In this document: positions 35,901 through 46,280 of the stretch, one piece after another
Layout of the letters: each line of letters opens with the position of its first letter
Numbering within the stretch: the stretch's first letter is position 1
Origin: Clytia hemisphaerica
Lineage: Eukaryota > Cnidaria > Hydrozoa > Leptothecata > Clytiidae
Assembly (NCBI GenBank): GCA_902728285.1
Contig: CACVBU010000410.1
Coordinates: 164,297-228,296 of the forward strand
Length of the DNA: 64,000 bases
Direction: 5' to 3'
The notes under the pieces: generated by a model
The model's input: the letters and a program-made list of their open reading frames with translations, nothing else
What the model was told of the DNA's origin: nothing
Database searches by the model: none
Translations under genes and position numbers: made by a program

Positions 35901-38900
35901 TTTCGTCATCGTTGATTAAGGTCGGTCGAAAGTATTTAACATAGTTTTGAATTTGTCTGAACACGTCTTTAGGCAAAAGCAAAAGTTTCTCTCCATAGAT
36001 ATGAGATGTTTTGTACAAATCTGACCGAACCACCATACCGGGGAGATTTGAGATATATTCGTCAGATTCAACTGCGTTGTTTAGCTGCTCCAGAGTCATT
36101 TCGCTGATGTTCGAGCTTCTGGCCGCGTTAATCATTACAATGAGGAATATAAGTAGATTTCTGAGATCGGTCACACTGATACTCTTGCACACTTCCCCGG
36201 GATTATCGAGCAGATTTCCGACTGCAACTGCATGTTTCGAGTTTCCTATGTCGATAAAATCGTCCATTGACAAAAGATGCTTCTGCTTCCATCGATCTAT
36301 AGGTAAAATTTTGATCATTTCGATAATATTATTTAAACATTTAAGACTAAGCCACAATTAGTAAAGATACTTTTACGTTAGAAATTCTCCCAAACTTAAA
36401 ATGATTTTAAATGTTTCATGAATATGAGGAACATTCCAATACGAGGTTTCGAAAGGAGTTTGCTTGTATAATTCAATTTAATCTAGTTTCATTAAAACTG
36501 CTTCAAGCGTAAAATACTTTACGTAAAAACGTGTCAAAAGTTTATTTTACTTACATACAGCTTTTTGCCGTATCAATACATACGGTTGTAGTCTGCCCAA
36601 CAATTCTTTTTGTTTTAACCGGGTTCTTTCAATTTGATGTAGTGAAAGATCTAAATAACAGTAAGGGCATTTCGGGTAATCATCGACGTAATGATAATTA
36701 CTGAAAAACTATTTACAAAATTGAAAGCCTATTTCTCTTTTCGTGTTTTCCAGACACAAGTTCATAAGAATACTTTTGTTAGCTGTTAAATTTATAAAAG
36801 AATTATTTCTTTTTGACAATAGAATAGCAAACTTGAGAAACTTTAACCATAAGTTTAAGGGCACTTACCAACATAGATATCTCTTAGAATAAGAAAGTTG
36901 AAGAATTGCCCAACAGCTAGCAATCTTGCCCCGACTGTGGTGGCTTGTTCATGTGTTCTTTCCTTGGTAACTGCCTTATTTGAATTCAACAAGATTTGAT
37001 TAAACAGAGCCAAAAAGTAACCGTCTTCCAATTCTTCCTTTTTCTTAAAAACATTGTTAGATATAGAATATGTTGGGTCCATAGTTTCCCACACATATTG
37101 AACACGATTGGCAATTTGTATTGCGGTCGCATGCGTCTTGCCTTGGGTTATGAGATATCGGGCAAAATCTTTCAATAGTTCAATGCCACAAGTATAGGTA
37201 AACTTGAAATCGATTGAGATAGATTTTTGCCGCCTTTCTCTAGAGGTAATTCTTCTTGCATAGACAAGTGGCTTTTTAAACGGGTCTGGAAGAGCTTCCT
37301 GCAATAAGAAAAGAGATACGAAATTTAAATGGTTAAAACTCAAGTAGAAACTGGATTGATACGAATCATTTAACACCAAAAGATTACTACTCGATATTCC
37401 AAAAGAAATTGGAACATCTTTGAATGACCATGATAAAATCTTGAAATACTGTAAGGTAAACTTTTCAATATAGGAATAAAGGAAGGATAACTTGTGAAAC
37501 AGCATATGTAAATTTGTGTTTGAAGCTAACAAGTTATTAACAAAAACCAAAATTTACATGAGATACCTCGCCAAAATGTTTTGGGAATTCATTATCTTCA
37601 GATGAATCGTACTCTTCTAATGTGGGCCCAGTGTCCCTTGGAACAAACGTAATCTTCGGGTCAAGATCGGTATTTGCTTTATTGTTACCTTCATGAAACA
37701 TTTTTGCGTGCATGTCCATTCGGTTGAGACACACTCCGTGCACTGTGCAAACCTTTGGACGATACACGCCAGAATAACCTGGTTTGCTAAGCCATCTATG
37801 AAAAAGAGTATCAATTATATATAGGAGAAAAAGCTTATTAAATTAAGAATGACTGGAGTAAAGGTTTTTAGTTTTAAATTTTTACATGCACTGATTTATT
37901 TAAAGACTTAGGGAAATATAAAGATTTTAAAGCTTACTTGTACATAGAAATTCGGATGGACTGTTCCAATCCAGCTTTCTTAGCATCCCATAATGGGTAG
38001 TCTTTGTGTTCAACAGTCATTAGATGACATTTAAGGTCTTGAATTTCTGACTTGCATTCTTCGAATACACATTTAAAACGATACACGCCAGGTTTTCCTG
38101 TGAAATCAAAGTTTGAGATGTCTAATATCTGAAAAAGCTAATTAAAGTCCAGAAAACAAAAAAATGGCTCACCAAAATTCTGAGTACAAATTATCAAAAA
38201 AGGTAGGAACCATCTCTTCAGTCAAAGACAAAAAAATATTGCTTTAACCCAAATAGATGAATGATAAAATGATGTTACTTTAATTTTCCTTGATGTTTTT
38301 AAAATATTTAACAAACTCATTTATAAATGACATTTTAATAATAATTTAAGTGTTATTAATTACCTAGAGGGACAACAGCATTTTTCGTCTGGAAGTATTT
38401 TTCGAGTTTTTCTAAAAAAGGAATAAATACTATGTAGTGAACCAGTACAAAAACAGACAAAGCAACCCAAATTTTAGTTTTATTGCTTTAACCCAAAATA
38501 GATGAATGATACAATGGTGTACCTTCGGTCGTTTCTTTTGTTTCAGAAACTGAGGGCGAAGAATTTTCCTTTTTTTGAATCTTTCCTTTGTCTCCTCCTG
38601 GGTAAAAAAGAAACATTTTGACTAATTAATTTCTTTTTAGTTGAGCTCAGACGTTTAAAAGACGGTAGAGTAACTAGTAAAAATAGTGATAAAGATCAAA
38701 TATTTCTTAATTATGAATTCCATGTTTCTTTTGTTATTCTCAGCTATCCATGACGCTAAAAGGTCTCTTAAAATGGTAGATTTTGTCAACCCTATTTCAT
38801 GGAGATTAAAACTACGATGTTGTCAGTGAATCAAAAACCCTAAAGTGGCTATTATCCTGATAAGGTAGGAGCAATAGCTATTTTAGGGTTAATCATTCAA

Positions 38901-41900
38901 CCCTAAAGTAGCTATAACTTCTCGTTATAAGAATAGTGATTATCTCTAAAACAGGTATTATTTATTGCCGAAATCTTCTATGTCCAAGACACCTTATAGC
39001 GTCTCTTCATCGATTTCGTGCAGTGAGAATACCATAAGACTGATTCCCAATCATCATGAATACGACATAGATATGGACGCCGCCATAGTTCCCTCTCACC
39101 CCTTTCTGCTTTTTTGCCAAAAATTTTCTAAAAGAGGGGGGCATGAAGTTTTGAAAATTAGAAAGAAGCAAAAAAATCTAAAAAAATTATATCAGTATTT
39201 TATTATCGGTTGCGAAAAATTCAAACGTAAACAAAAATTATATCAGTTTTTCACTATCGGTTGCGAAAAATTCAAACGTAAACAAAAATTATCAGTTTTT
39301 AGTATCGGTTGGGAAAAATTCAAACGTAAACAAAAATTATATCAGTCTTTCACTGTCGGTTGCGAAAAATTCAAACGTAAACCAAAATTATATCACATAA
39401 GAACTACAAAAAAAAAATACATAAAAAACTTTTTATCTTTCATTCTACCCTACAGGAAATGATTTTATTCAATTTCAACCCTAAAGAAGCCTTATAATAG
39501 CTACTTGTGAGAGTGAGTAACCCTAAAATAGCTATTGTTTCCACTTTATGAGAAGAATAGCTACTTTAGGGTTTTTAATTCTTTTGTAATATCGTAGCTT
39601 TGATCTCCATAGAACAGGGTTGTCAAGTTGTTCCATGTTTAAATAATCTTTTAGTGTCTCGTGGAACTGGGAATACCACACGACGGGTACCATTTAGCAT
39701 GGATGCAGGAGATATCGACATTCTACTATTAAGAGCCGGTAATAGACGACCACCGGCGGGAACCGGTGGACTACCAAAATATGATTCAAGATTCGAAAAA
39801 AGAATTTAAAGTCAAAACCCACTGCCGTAACTGGTACTACACGACACTAGTTAAAAATAAAAATCATGTACCTGATGTGCTAGTTTTTTCTTTAGAAGTT
39901 GAGGCGTTTTTCATCTTTGCTGACGGTCCTGGAAAATGAGATTGAAAAGACATTGTTCATGTATTTTGGCTGAATAAAGTATTGCCTTTCACTTTTAAGC
40001 AAACTGCAGTGATAGACGACCACCGGTGGGAACAGGTGGACTACCAAAATATGATTCCAGATTCGAACAAAGAATTTAAAGTCAAAATCCAACTGGTACT
40101 ACATGACGCTAGTTAAAAATCTAAATCATGTACCTGATGTGCTATTCTTCTCTTCAGAAGTTGACACAACTTTTTGCATCTTTGCTGACGGTTCTGGATA
40201 ATAAAATTGAAAAGAAATTTTTCATATATTTTGGCTCTTTCACTTTGAATCAAACTGCAGTGCAGATGAAGCTAACAATTAGTAAAGTGAGATTTTGTGT
40301 CTTCAAATCTACCTACAATTTCAACATATTACACAGCTTTTTGGTTGATCATTAACAAAAATTCCAGCTCTCTGATAATATCAGGACACAAAAAATTTTC
40401 CACCCTAGAGCTAATAACAGCGATAAAAGTACAAAAAGTAAAAAGACATGTAAGAAAAGACATTTTCCAAAAAGCATAAGTGGCTACTAGTATCAGTACC
40501 TTGGGTCTCATTTTGCACTGTACCTTTCGTCAAAACAATGCTCCTTAAGCGTTCCAATAGGTTGGCCGCACAACACCTCAATTCTTCATTATCCTCTTTC
40601 TTAAGCTATAAAGAAAAATATTGAAATCGCATTCAAAATTTTTTTTCTAAATTAGTTGCAATAAAACATGCTGGAATGTCGTTTTGTTTCGTCACCATAA
40701 TAAAGGTTTGTCAAATAATTGCAGAAATGACTAAAAATGAACTAGAAGATTGTTTTTGATACATAATGATAACGTCAGTGTTTATGCTGGACTGAACCTA
40801 CTAACCTGCTTAATGTGTTGCACAAGCTTTTTACCATGTTTGGTCGTGCTAAGCATGGCTTTAGAAAATTTCAAATGCGAAAATTCTTCTATGATGACAA
40901 TAGCTTCTTCATGTTGGTCCTTCTGAAAAGAAAATAAGCAAGATTTTGAACAAAAAAAATAATCAAAAACAGTTAAAATAAAACGTCCGAAATGCAAATC
41001 AATTTATTAACATTTGATTAAAGTCTTACCTGTAATGAAAACAACTTCGATGAAAGATCGTCGATGGCTTGGACGGTTTTTTCGAAGGTCTTTTCTTCAA
41101 TCTTCTTTTTCATTTCTGAAAAAAATGTACAAAATTTTAAAATTAAATTTATGTAGCTCAAAAGTAAAAACTTCAGAAGAAAATTAATTATTTAATTTCT
41201 TAACCATACCACATGTTTATAAATACAATTATAATATGTTAAGTAATGATATACAGAATAAGAGAAGGTAAAAGAGGTAAGTACAACAAAGCTCCACCTG
41301 GTGCAAACGCTTTCTCTTTTCTTTTACGCTTTCTTCCGTCTAAATTAGAGATAGAGAATATTTTGAAATTTCTGGATTGCTCTTACTAATGCTTTGATGA
41401 GAAAATCCAATTACTTTTCACGTTTTTATGACATTGTTATCACATTCATAACACTGGAGTATGGACAGGGATTATTTTTCTTGATTTAAAGGATGTTACT
41501 CATTTATTACCTGAAATTGAAGGGGTTTCATAGTCAGATTCGTCACTCTCTGATACATCTGTAGGTGGAATATAATCTATGTCCGAATCGGAGCACTCGA
41601 CATCTGAAATTTTAAGTAGCACAATTCAATTTTTTTGGATTTGGTGATAGTATGTAAGAAAAAGTAAAGGTCTGGTAAGTTCAGCATATAGGAATTCCGT
41701 ATGAAAAGAACAAAAATAACTCTTATTATCTAATATCAGAAATGTGCAAACATCAATAAGGCCTATGAAAGAAAATCCTATCATTTACCTTTATCGAACT
41801 TTGCCAAACCATCCAAAATAAAATCTAAAAAAGAGGAAAGATATTTCATTCGATATGAGTTTTAAAACACTTAAAGACAAATAATAATTTCAAAAAACAA

Positions 41901-42201
41901 AGCTGTTTGTGAAAATTATAAAACTAACGAAGGGACACTGTCAAAAAATCGAGAAAAAAAAAGATTGTTATGGATTTGAACATTCACCTTCTTTTGAATT
42001 AACCAATTTCTCATTGAAACTATGTAACTCCTCTGCCATCATGGCCGAGTTGAAAGATTTCCTTTGGCACTCTTCACGCCATCGCTTTTTCATAAGGTTC
42101 GCATGATTTTGCCATAGGCAATTTTCGCATGACTCCAATTCAGAACCCATCATGCGCCATGAGGCTTTTTCACATCTCTCACAATCAAATTTTTCTGTCA
42201 T
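29991..42201 (-). CDS. Zinc-finger / tyrosine-recombinase (Crypton-like) multi-domain protein, 30 exons, 1,370 residues
   Basis: Exons: 42201-41988, 41824-41789, 41603-41511, 41339-41298, 41115-41030, 40922-40806, 40605-40524, 40193-40134, 39928-39872, 38597-38523, 38411-38364, 38097-37938, 37795-37567, 37298-36869, 36650-36555, 36296-35768, 35502-35156, 34862-34812, 34426-34358, 34234-34160, 33995-33921, 33728-33657, 33162-33115, 33011-32967, 32807-32661, 32505-32332, 32108-31905, 31439-31398, 30587-30534, 30346-29991. All phases agree and the total divides by three. Domains: CxxC...CxxC ribbon (about 7-30), acidic stretch, RKRKRK basic patch (about 117), coiled coil (129-220), two related zinc fingers each after GVYR (about 305-395), recombinase core-binding part (434-608), catalytic part (609-900), acidic modular tail. 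Catalytic candidates: Arg in INAARSSNISEM, Arg in CSPTRIRHAAAT, Tyr in TQKFYIVNY. Two usual His positions read Thr and Asn, so activity is doubtful. The intact frame suggests a host gene. Confidence 0.8.
30881..30898 (+). repeat. Three-unit TTAGGG stub
   Basis: GGTTAGGGTTAGGGTTAGAC sits in the intron between exons 28 and 29 of the recombinase gene, followed by an A-rich purine tract (30,900-30,980). It is a short interstitial telomere-type motif. Confidence 0.8.
31530..31600 (+). repeat. Single TTAGGG hairpin remnant
   Basis: ATAATAGCCACTTTAGGGTT followed by CCCCTAAAATAGGGTT, the same words as in the larger elements but without their ends. It is intronic in the recombinase gene. Confidence 0.65.
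38750..39665. mobile_element. TTAGGG-hairpin element with inverted ends inside the recombinase gene
   Basis: The left side (GACGCTAAAAGGTCTCTTAA, TTGTCAACCCTATTTCATGG, then hairpins) is mirrored on the right (hairpins, then CATAGAACAGGGTTGTCAAG and TTTTAGTGTCTCG). The structure is therefore a foldback element of about 0.9 kb with inverted arms of roughly 150 bases. It lies in the intron between exons 9 and 10 of the recombinase gene. The middle carries a plus-strand frame with tandem peptide repeats. Confidence 0.72.
38965..39462 (+). other. Reading frame of 165 codons with tandem 17-residue repeats
   Basis: Inside the hairpin element the plus strand stays open for 165 codons. After a segment with ENTIRLIPNHHEYDIDMDAA comes a Lys-rich region of four tandem repeats of the type LYQFFTIGCEKFKRKQK (units of 48-51 bases at about 39,185-39,390). 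The third unit lost one residue without breaking the frame. No known domain is recognised. Retention of frame through length changes hints at coding, but a repeat unit divisible by three would give the same picture. Confidence 0.35.
39690..40100 (+). repeat. Tandem segment duplication carrying exons 8 and 9 of the recombinase gene
   Basis: The block from AATAGACGACCACCGGCGGG (near 39,740) through exon 9 recurs from TGATAGACGACCACCGGTGG (near 40,012) through exon 8. Both copies hold CAAAATATGATTC(A/C)AGATT, AAAGAATTTAAAGTCAAAA and then a small exon encoding PSAKM...STS(E/K)EK..STSG. The gene thus gained an exon by local duplication, and the two peptides have since diverged. Confidence 0.85.
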
Positions 42202-42743
42202 ATTTATTTTGATTCATAATATCTAAAATGAAATAAACCATTTTATCGATACTAATACATTCAATAATATCGAAGCATCAAATCTCAGCCGGCTGTTAAA
42301 AATAATCTATGCATAATTTCTGTGTGAATTTCAAACCCCCCAAAAAATGAAATAATATCTACTTAATATGAGTTTTTTTAAATAAAACACAACAACATTT
42401 CTTTAGAGAATCAATGAGTGATTATTGTTACGATTTTTTAGGGTTGAATATTTTTTTATGTTACAGAGCCTTGAAAATGTGTGCCTTAACCCAAGATTTC
42501 AAATAATATATGTCAAGAAGTGTTTAAAGTTTCAGAGTCTTAAATTCATTAAAGTTCACAACAAATATTTTTTGACCGGCCAATTTTACTTTGAATCAAC
42601 AAATACTCAGTGACTTTACAACCAAAGATATAGAGCAATTGCACTTCTTGACATTGAGTTTATAATTGCATACATATTTGACTGCTTCTTTTTCAATCAT
42701 TACTCCCCATAAATCATGACCACCAAATATAATCTACCTATAT

Positions 42744-43606
42744 TCAATTTAAAAAAATTCTACGCCGTCATAAAAATTTCAAACTTATCGGCCTGCTGCG
42801 CAAAGAATATTGCTCCGCTCAATTTCTTCTTTTACATACACTTTAGTACCATGAAAATGAAGCTCCATGTCAAAATTTACATTGTAATAATCAAGAGAAC
42901 AAAAGTTATTTAAAATGAAAAAAAAATTCTACGGCCGTCATAAAAATTTCAAACTTATCAGTCCGCTGCGCAAAGAATATGGCTCCGCTCAATTTCATCT
43001 TTTACATACACTTTAGTACCATGAAAATGAAGCTCCATGTCAAAATTTACATTGTAATAATCAAGAGAACAAAAGTTATTTAAAATGAAAAAAAATTATA
43101 CGGCCGTCATAAAAATTTCAAACTTATCAGTCCGCTGCGCAAAGAATATTGCTCCGCTCAATTTCATCTTTTACATACACTTTAGTACCATGAAAATGAA
43201 GCTCCATGTCAAAATTTACATTGTAATAATCAATAGAACAAAAGTTATTTATAATGAAAAAAAAATTATAGGCCGTCATAAAAATTTCAAACTTATCGGC
43301 CTGCTGCGCAAAGAATATTGCTCCGCTCAATTTCACCTTTTACATACACTTTAGTACCATGAAAATGAAGCTCCATGTCAAAATTTACATTGTAATAATC
43401 AAGAGAACAAAAGTTATTTAAAATGAAAAAAAAATTCTACGGCCGTCATAAAAATTTCAAACTTATCAGTCCGCTGCGCAAAGAATATGGCTACGCCGTC
43501 AAAAAATTTCAAACTTATCTTTTACATACATACTTTAGTACTATGAAAATGAAGCTCCATGTCAAAATTTACATTGTAATAATCAATAGAACAACAGATA
43601 TTTAAA
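42744..43606 (+). repeat. Satellite, 169-170 bp unit, five copies, upstream of the recombinase gene
   Basis: Units begin near 42,744, 42,915, 43,085, 43,254 and 43,423. Each holds GCCGTCATAAAAATTTCAAA, CCGCTGCGCAAAGAATAT, CTTTAGTACCATGAAAATGA and CATTGTAATAATCAA. The last unit is rearranged. Each unit has a short plus-strand frame, but the unit length is not a multiple of three, so the frame does not run through. The array begins about 540 bases upstream of the recombinase start codon. Confidence 0.92.
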
Positions 43607-43965
43607 ATGAAAAAAAAATTCTACGGTAAGAAGACAAAAATTATAAAGTTTTTCGGCCGCAGTGTAAAAAATACTTCTACGTTCTATTCCAAACTTCAAA
43701 TGCTGTTAATACATATTAAAATTAAGGTCAATATAAAGTTTCATGAACTGAATGCAAGTATAAGAAAAGTTACGGGTCACAGAAAAAAAATTTCCGATAA
43801 GACAAAAATTATAAAGTTTTCCGGCCGCAGTGTAAAAAATACTTCTACATTCTATTCCAAACTTCAAATGCTGTTAATACATATTAAAATGAAGGTCAAT
43901 ATAAAGTTTCATGAACTGAATGCAAGTATAAGAAAAGTTACGGGTTACAGAAAAAAAACCAAATT
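43607..43965 (+). repeat. Second satellite, two 168-bp units, with open reading frame
   Basis: Two units of GACAAAAATTATAAAGTTTT, CGGCCGCAGTGTAAAAAATA, CAAATGCTGTTAATACATAT, GAATGCAAGTATAAGAAAAG. This unit is divisible by three, so one frame of 139 codons (43,607-44,026) runs through both, reading KTKIIKF.GRSVKNTSTFYS twice. A role as protein is not supported beyond that. It abuts the 169-bp satellite and shares the CGGCCG(T/C) word with it. Confidence 0.8.
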
Positions 43966-44329
43966 CTCTCAACTATTCAGCCACATCATTAAAGCTTTTT
44001 GTATGGTCTTTGTTTGCAAAAAGTAGAACATTTGGTACTCAAACAGAAGCCTACTTTCCAAAAAAAGGCTATCACATAAAAATAAAGTATTGTACTTTCT
44101 TTCTGACTAAGAAAATCCAGTTTCCTTCGACCAAATCAAAGCATAGCAAGCACATCGACATCTTCGATTCTTTCCACGTTTATGTCGCTGTAAACGTCTA
44201 CCATTTTTACCGCATTTTACCAGTCGTGCTCAGCATGCTATGTATATTTTGCTTACGGAAAATTAGTTCAACCCGACTGAATTTATTCTAGCCTAGTATT
44301 GAGCACTAACCTAGATACTTTTCACAAGA

Positions 44330-45780
44330 TAAATGTCCGCGGCTACATCGCAGAGCCAGAGTAGCCGGACGGTCTATCGACCGTAGTTCACCAACCACTA
44401 GTCCGTTATGCTTCATATTTGGACCACACCTTCCTTGGGTGTGGCCCGACCCCTTTCGGGTGTTCCGGACTTTTCAGACCCCTCCGGAACTCCCTGGCAA
44501 GCCTCCGGAACTCGCGACTTTCTGCAAGCTTTGGGGGCTCCTGCAAGGCCCCCAAGGCTTGTTATAATGATCTCGAAAAGTGAAAAAGATGTCCGGGCAT
44601 AAAGACCGGCGATTTGGGTCGTTTGGGGCATTATACCGGCTTTTCCCGGCTCAGGAAAGTCCGGAAATGCCCTTTTTAAGAGTACCGTAACCATAGCTCG
44701 GTCTGGAGGCCCCCAAAAGTCCTGTAAGCCTTCCTTAACGTTGAAAACGGTCTGAGAGCAAAGCAGAAGGGTGCCTTCGACCATTCCAGCCAATCTGGGC
44801 CTTCCGAAGGCCCGGCAAAAGTCCGGAACGAATCCGGAAAACCGTTAATGTCAACTTTCTAAATCTCCGGTTTTAAAGGCACGCCTGAAGTTGGAAGTCC
44901 TTCCTTAATGTTCTGATGGGCTGGGGTGGACGCAGGGCATCAGTCTATACCCGTACAACCCCCAGTGGCCCGGTCCTGACCCGGACAGGGCCGTCCAGCG
45001 GGTCAAAATGGCGATTTTTGGGCATGAGGAAATCCCTTTATAGCGAGACCCCCGGGACCTCCCAGACATCCAAACCGGTCGATATGCAAAGCATGTGTGC
45101 CACCCTTTTCGGCCCAGGTCCGGGGGACCGTTCGGGGACTCCCGTTCGGTGTACGGGAGGCCCCGAAATCGGTCCACGGAGCGAGCCAGAACGATTTTTG
45201 CCGGCTTTTGACGATACTTTGAGGAACTTCGAAGGACCCCCAATGGTGCAGGTGTGTACCCTCACATCCCTTCTGACCGGTGGGCACCAGCCGGACTCCC
45301 CGGACACCTGGCCGGGACCCCCAGGGGCCGTGCACGGCGATACCGTTTTTATCCAATTTTGACAAATTTTCGCAAATATTCAAGCCTTTTGAGGCCTTTT
45401 GAAGGCTTCGGATGACTGATGGAGATTGCTGGCCACGAGGGAGAGCAAGGCAGAGGGCATCCGAAGTGATGCGAAGGGCTGTGATAAGCTGTGGAGGCCT
45501 GTAGAGGCCAAACTTGGTCTAACCGGGGTGGGTACCCGAAGGAGGTCATTTTGAATCATTTTTACCGGGTTCTCACGACACTTTGAGAAACTTTGAAGCG
45601 CCCTTTCCGGTTCAGGTGACTACCTTCACATCCCCGCTAGCCGGTTGACATCAATGGAACTCCCCGAACACGCGGCTTGGACCCCCAGGGCCGGTACACG
45701 GTGGTACGGGAAGGAGGTCATTTTTTCCGATTTTGACCAATTTTCGCCATTTTTCCAATTTTTGCCGGCCTTTGACGGAC
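44330..45780. other. GC-rich island of unknown origin
   Basis: Composition changes sharply from AT-rich to GC-rich here and back again after about 45,780. Words such as TCCGGAA, CCCCCA and GGTCCGG abound. Open frames up to 148 codons exist on both strands and overlap one another, as expected from composition alone; none shows a recognisable domain. A palindrome CACACCTTCCTTGGGTGTGG lies near 44,426. Possibilities are inserted foreign DNA, a CpG-rich regulatory region or an unknown repeat. The right end overlaps the inverted arm described next. Confidence 0.6.
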
Positions 45781-46280
45781 CGGGTTCTAGGTCGAATGCC
45801 GTGTGCACGGGTATAATTGAGAAGATTTTTAAAAGCCAGCCGAAAGACCATAGAGTTATGTAGACTAAGCACATGTAGACTAAGCGGCTTTTCTCTACGG
45901 CCGCTCGGATATGGCATGCCGCACCGGGTTCTAGGTTGAATGCCGTGTCCACGGGCATAATTGGAAAGATTTTTAAAAGCCATCCGAAAGACCATAGAAT
46001 TATGTAGCCTAAGCGGCTTTTCTCTACAGCCTCTCGGATACGGGATGTAAAATGTAAATTCTTTGTAAAAACTTAGAATCATATTTCGGTAGCACGTGTG
46101 TTCCCGCCTGTGATCGTCTATTACCAGCTTCTAATAGAAAAGCATTGATATCTCCTGCATCCATGATAAATGAGGTCAGCCTCTTGGTTTTGTCAGTGTT
46201 CTAAGACGCTAAAAGGTGTTTTAAAGATGGAAAAATCTTGAAAACACTATTTGATGGAAATGAAAGCTACTTTATTATAA
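45780..46280 (-). repeat. Left arm of a 500-bp inverted repeat (partner 49,740-50,270)
   Basis: The minus strand here reads the same order as the plus strand at 49,740-50,270: TTTTCAAGATTTTTCCATCT, TTTTAGCGTCTTAGAAC, CATGGATGCAGGAGATATCA, AGACGATCACAGGCGGGAAC, then two units of a 128-base tandem (CCGTAGAGAAAAGCCGCTTA, GGTCTTTCGGATGGC). Only scattered changes separate the arms. Confidence 0.9.

Noticed and set aside
36011..36361. 116-codon plus-strand frame
   Set aside because: It is antisense to exon 16 of the recombinase gene, whose frame joins its neighbours in phase.
44916..45362. 148-codon frame in the GC-rich island
   Set aside because: Overlapping frames of similar length occur on both strands; no domain or codon pattern favours any of them.
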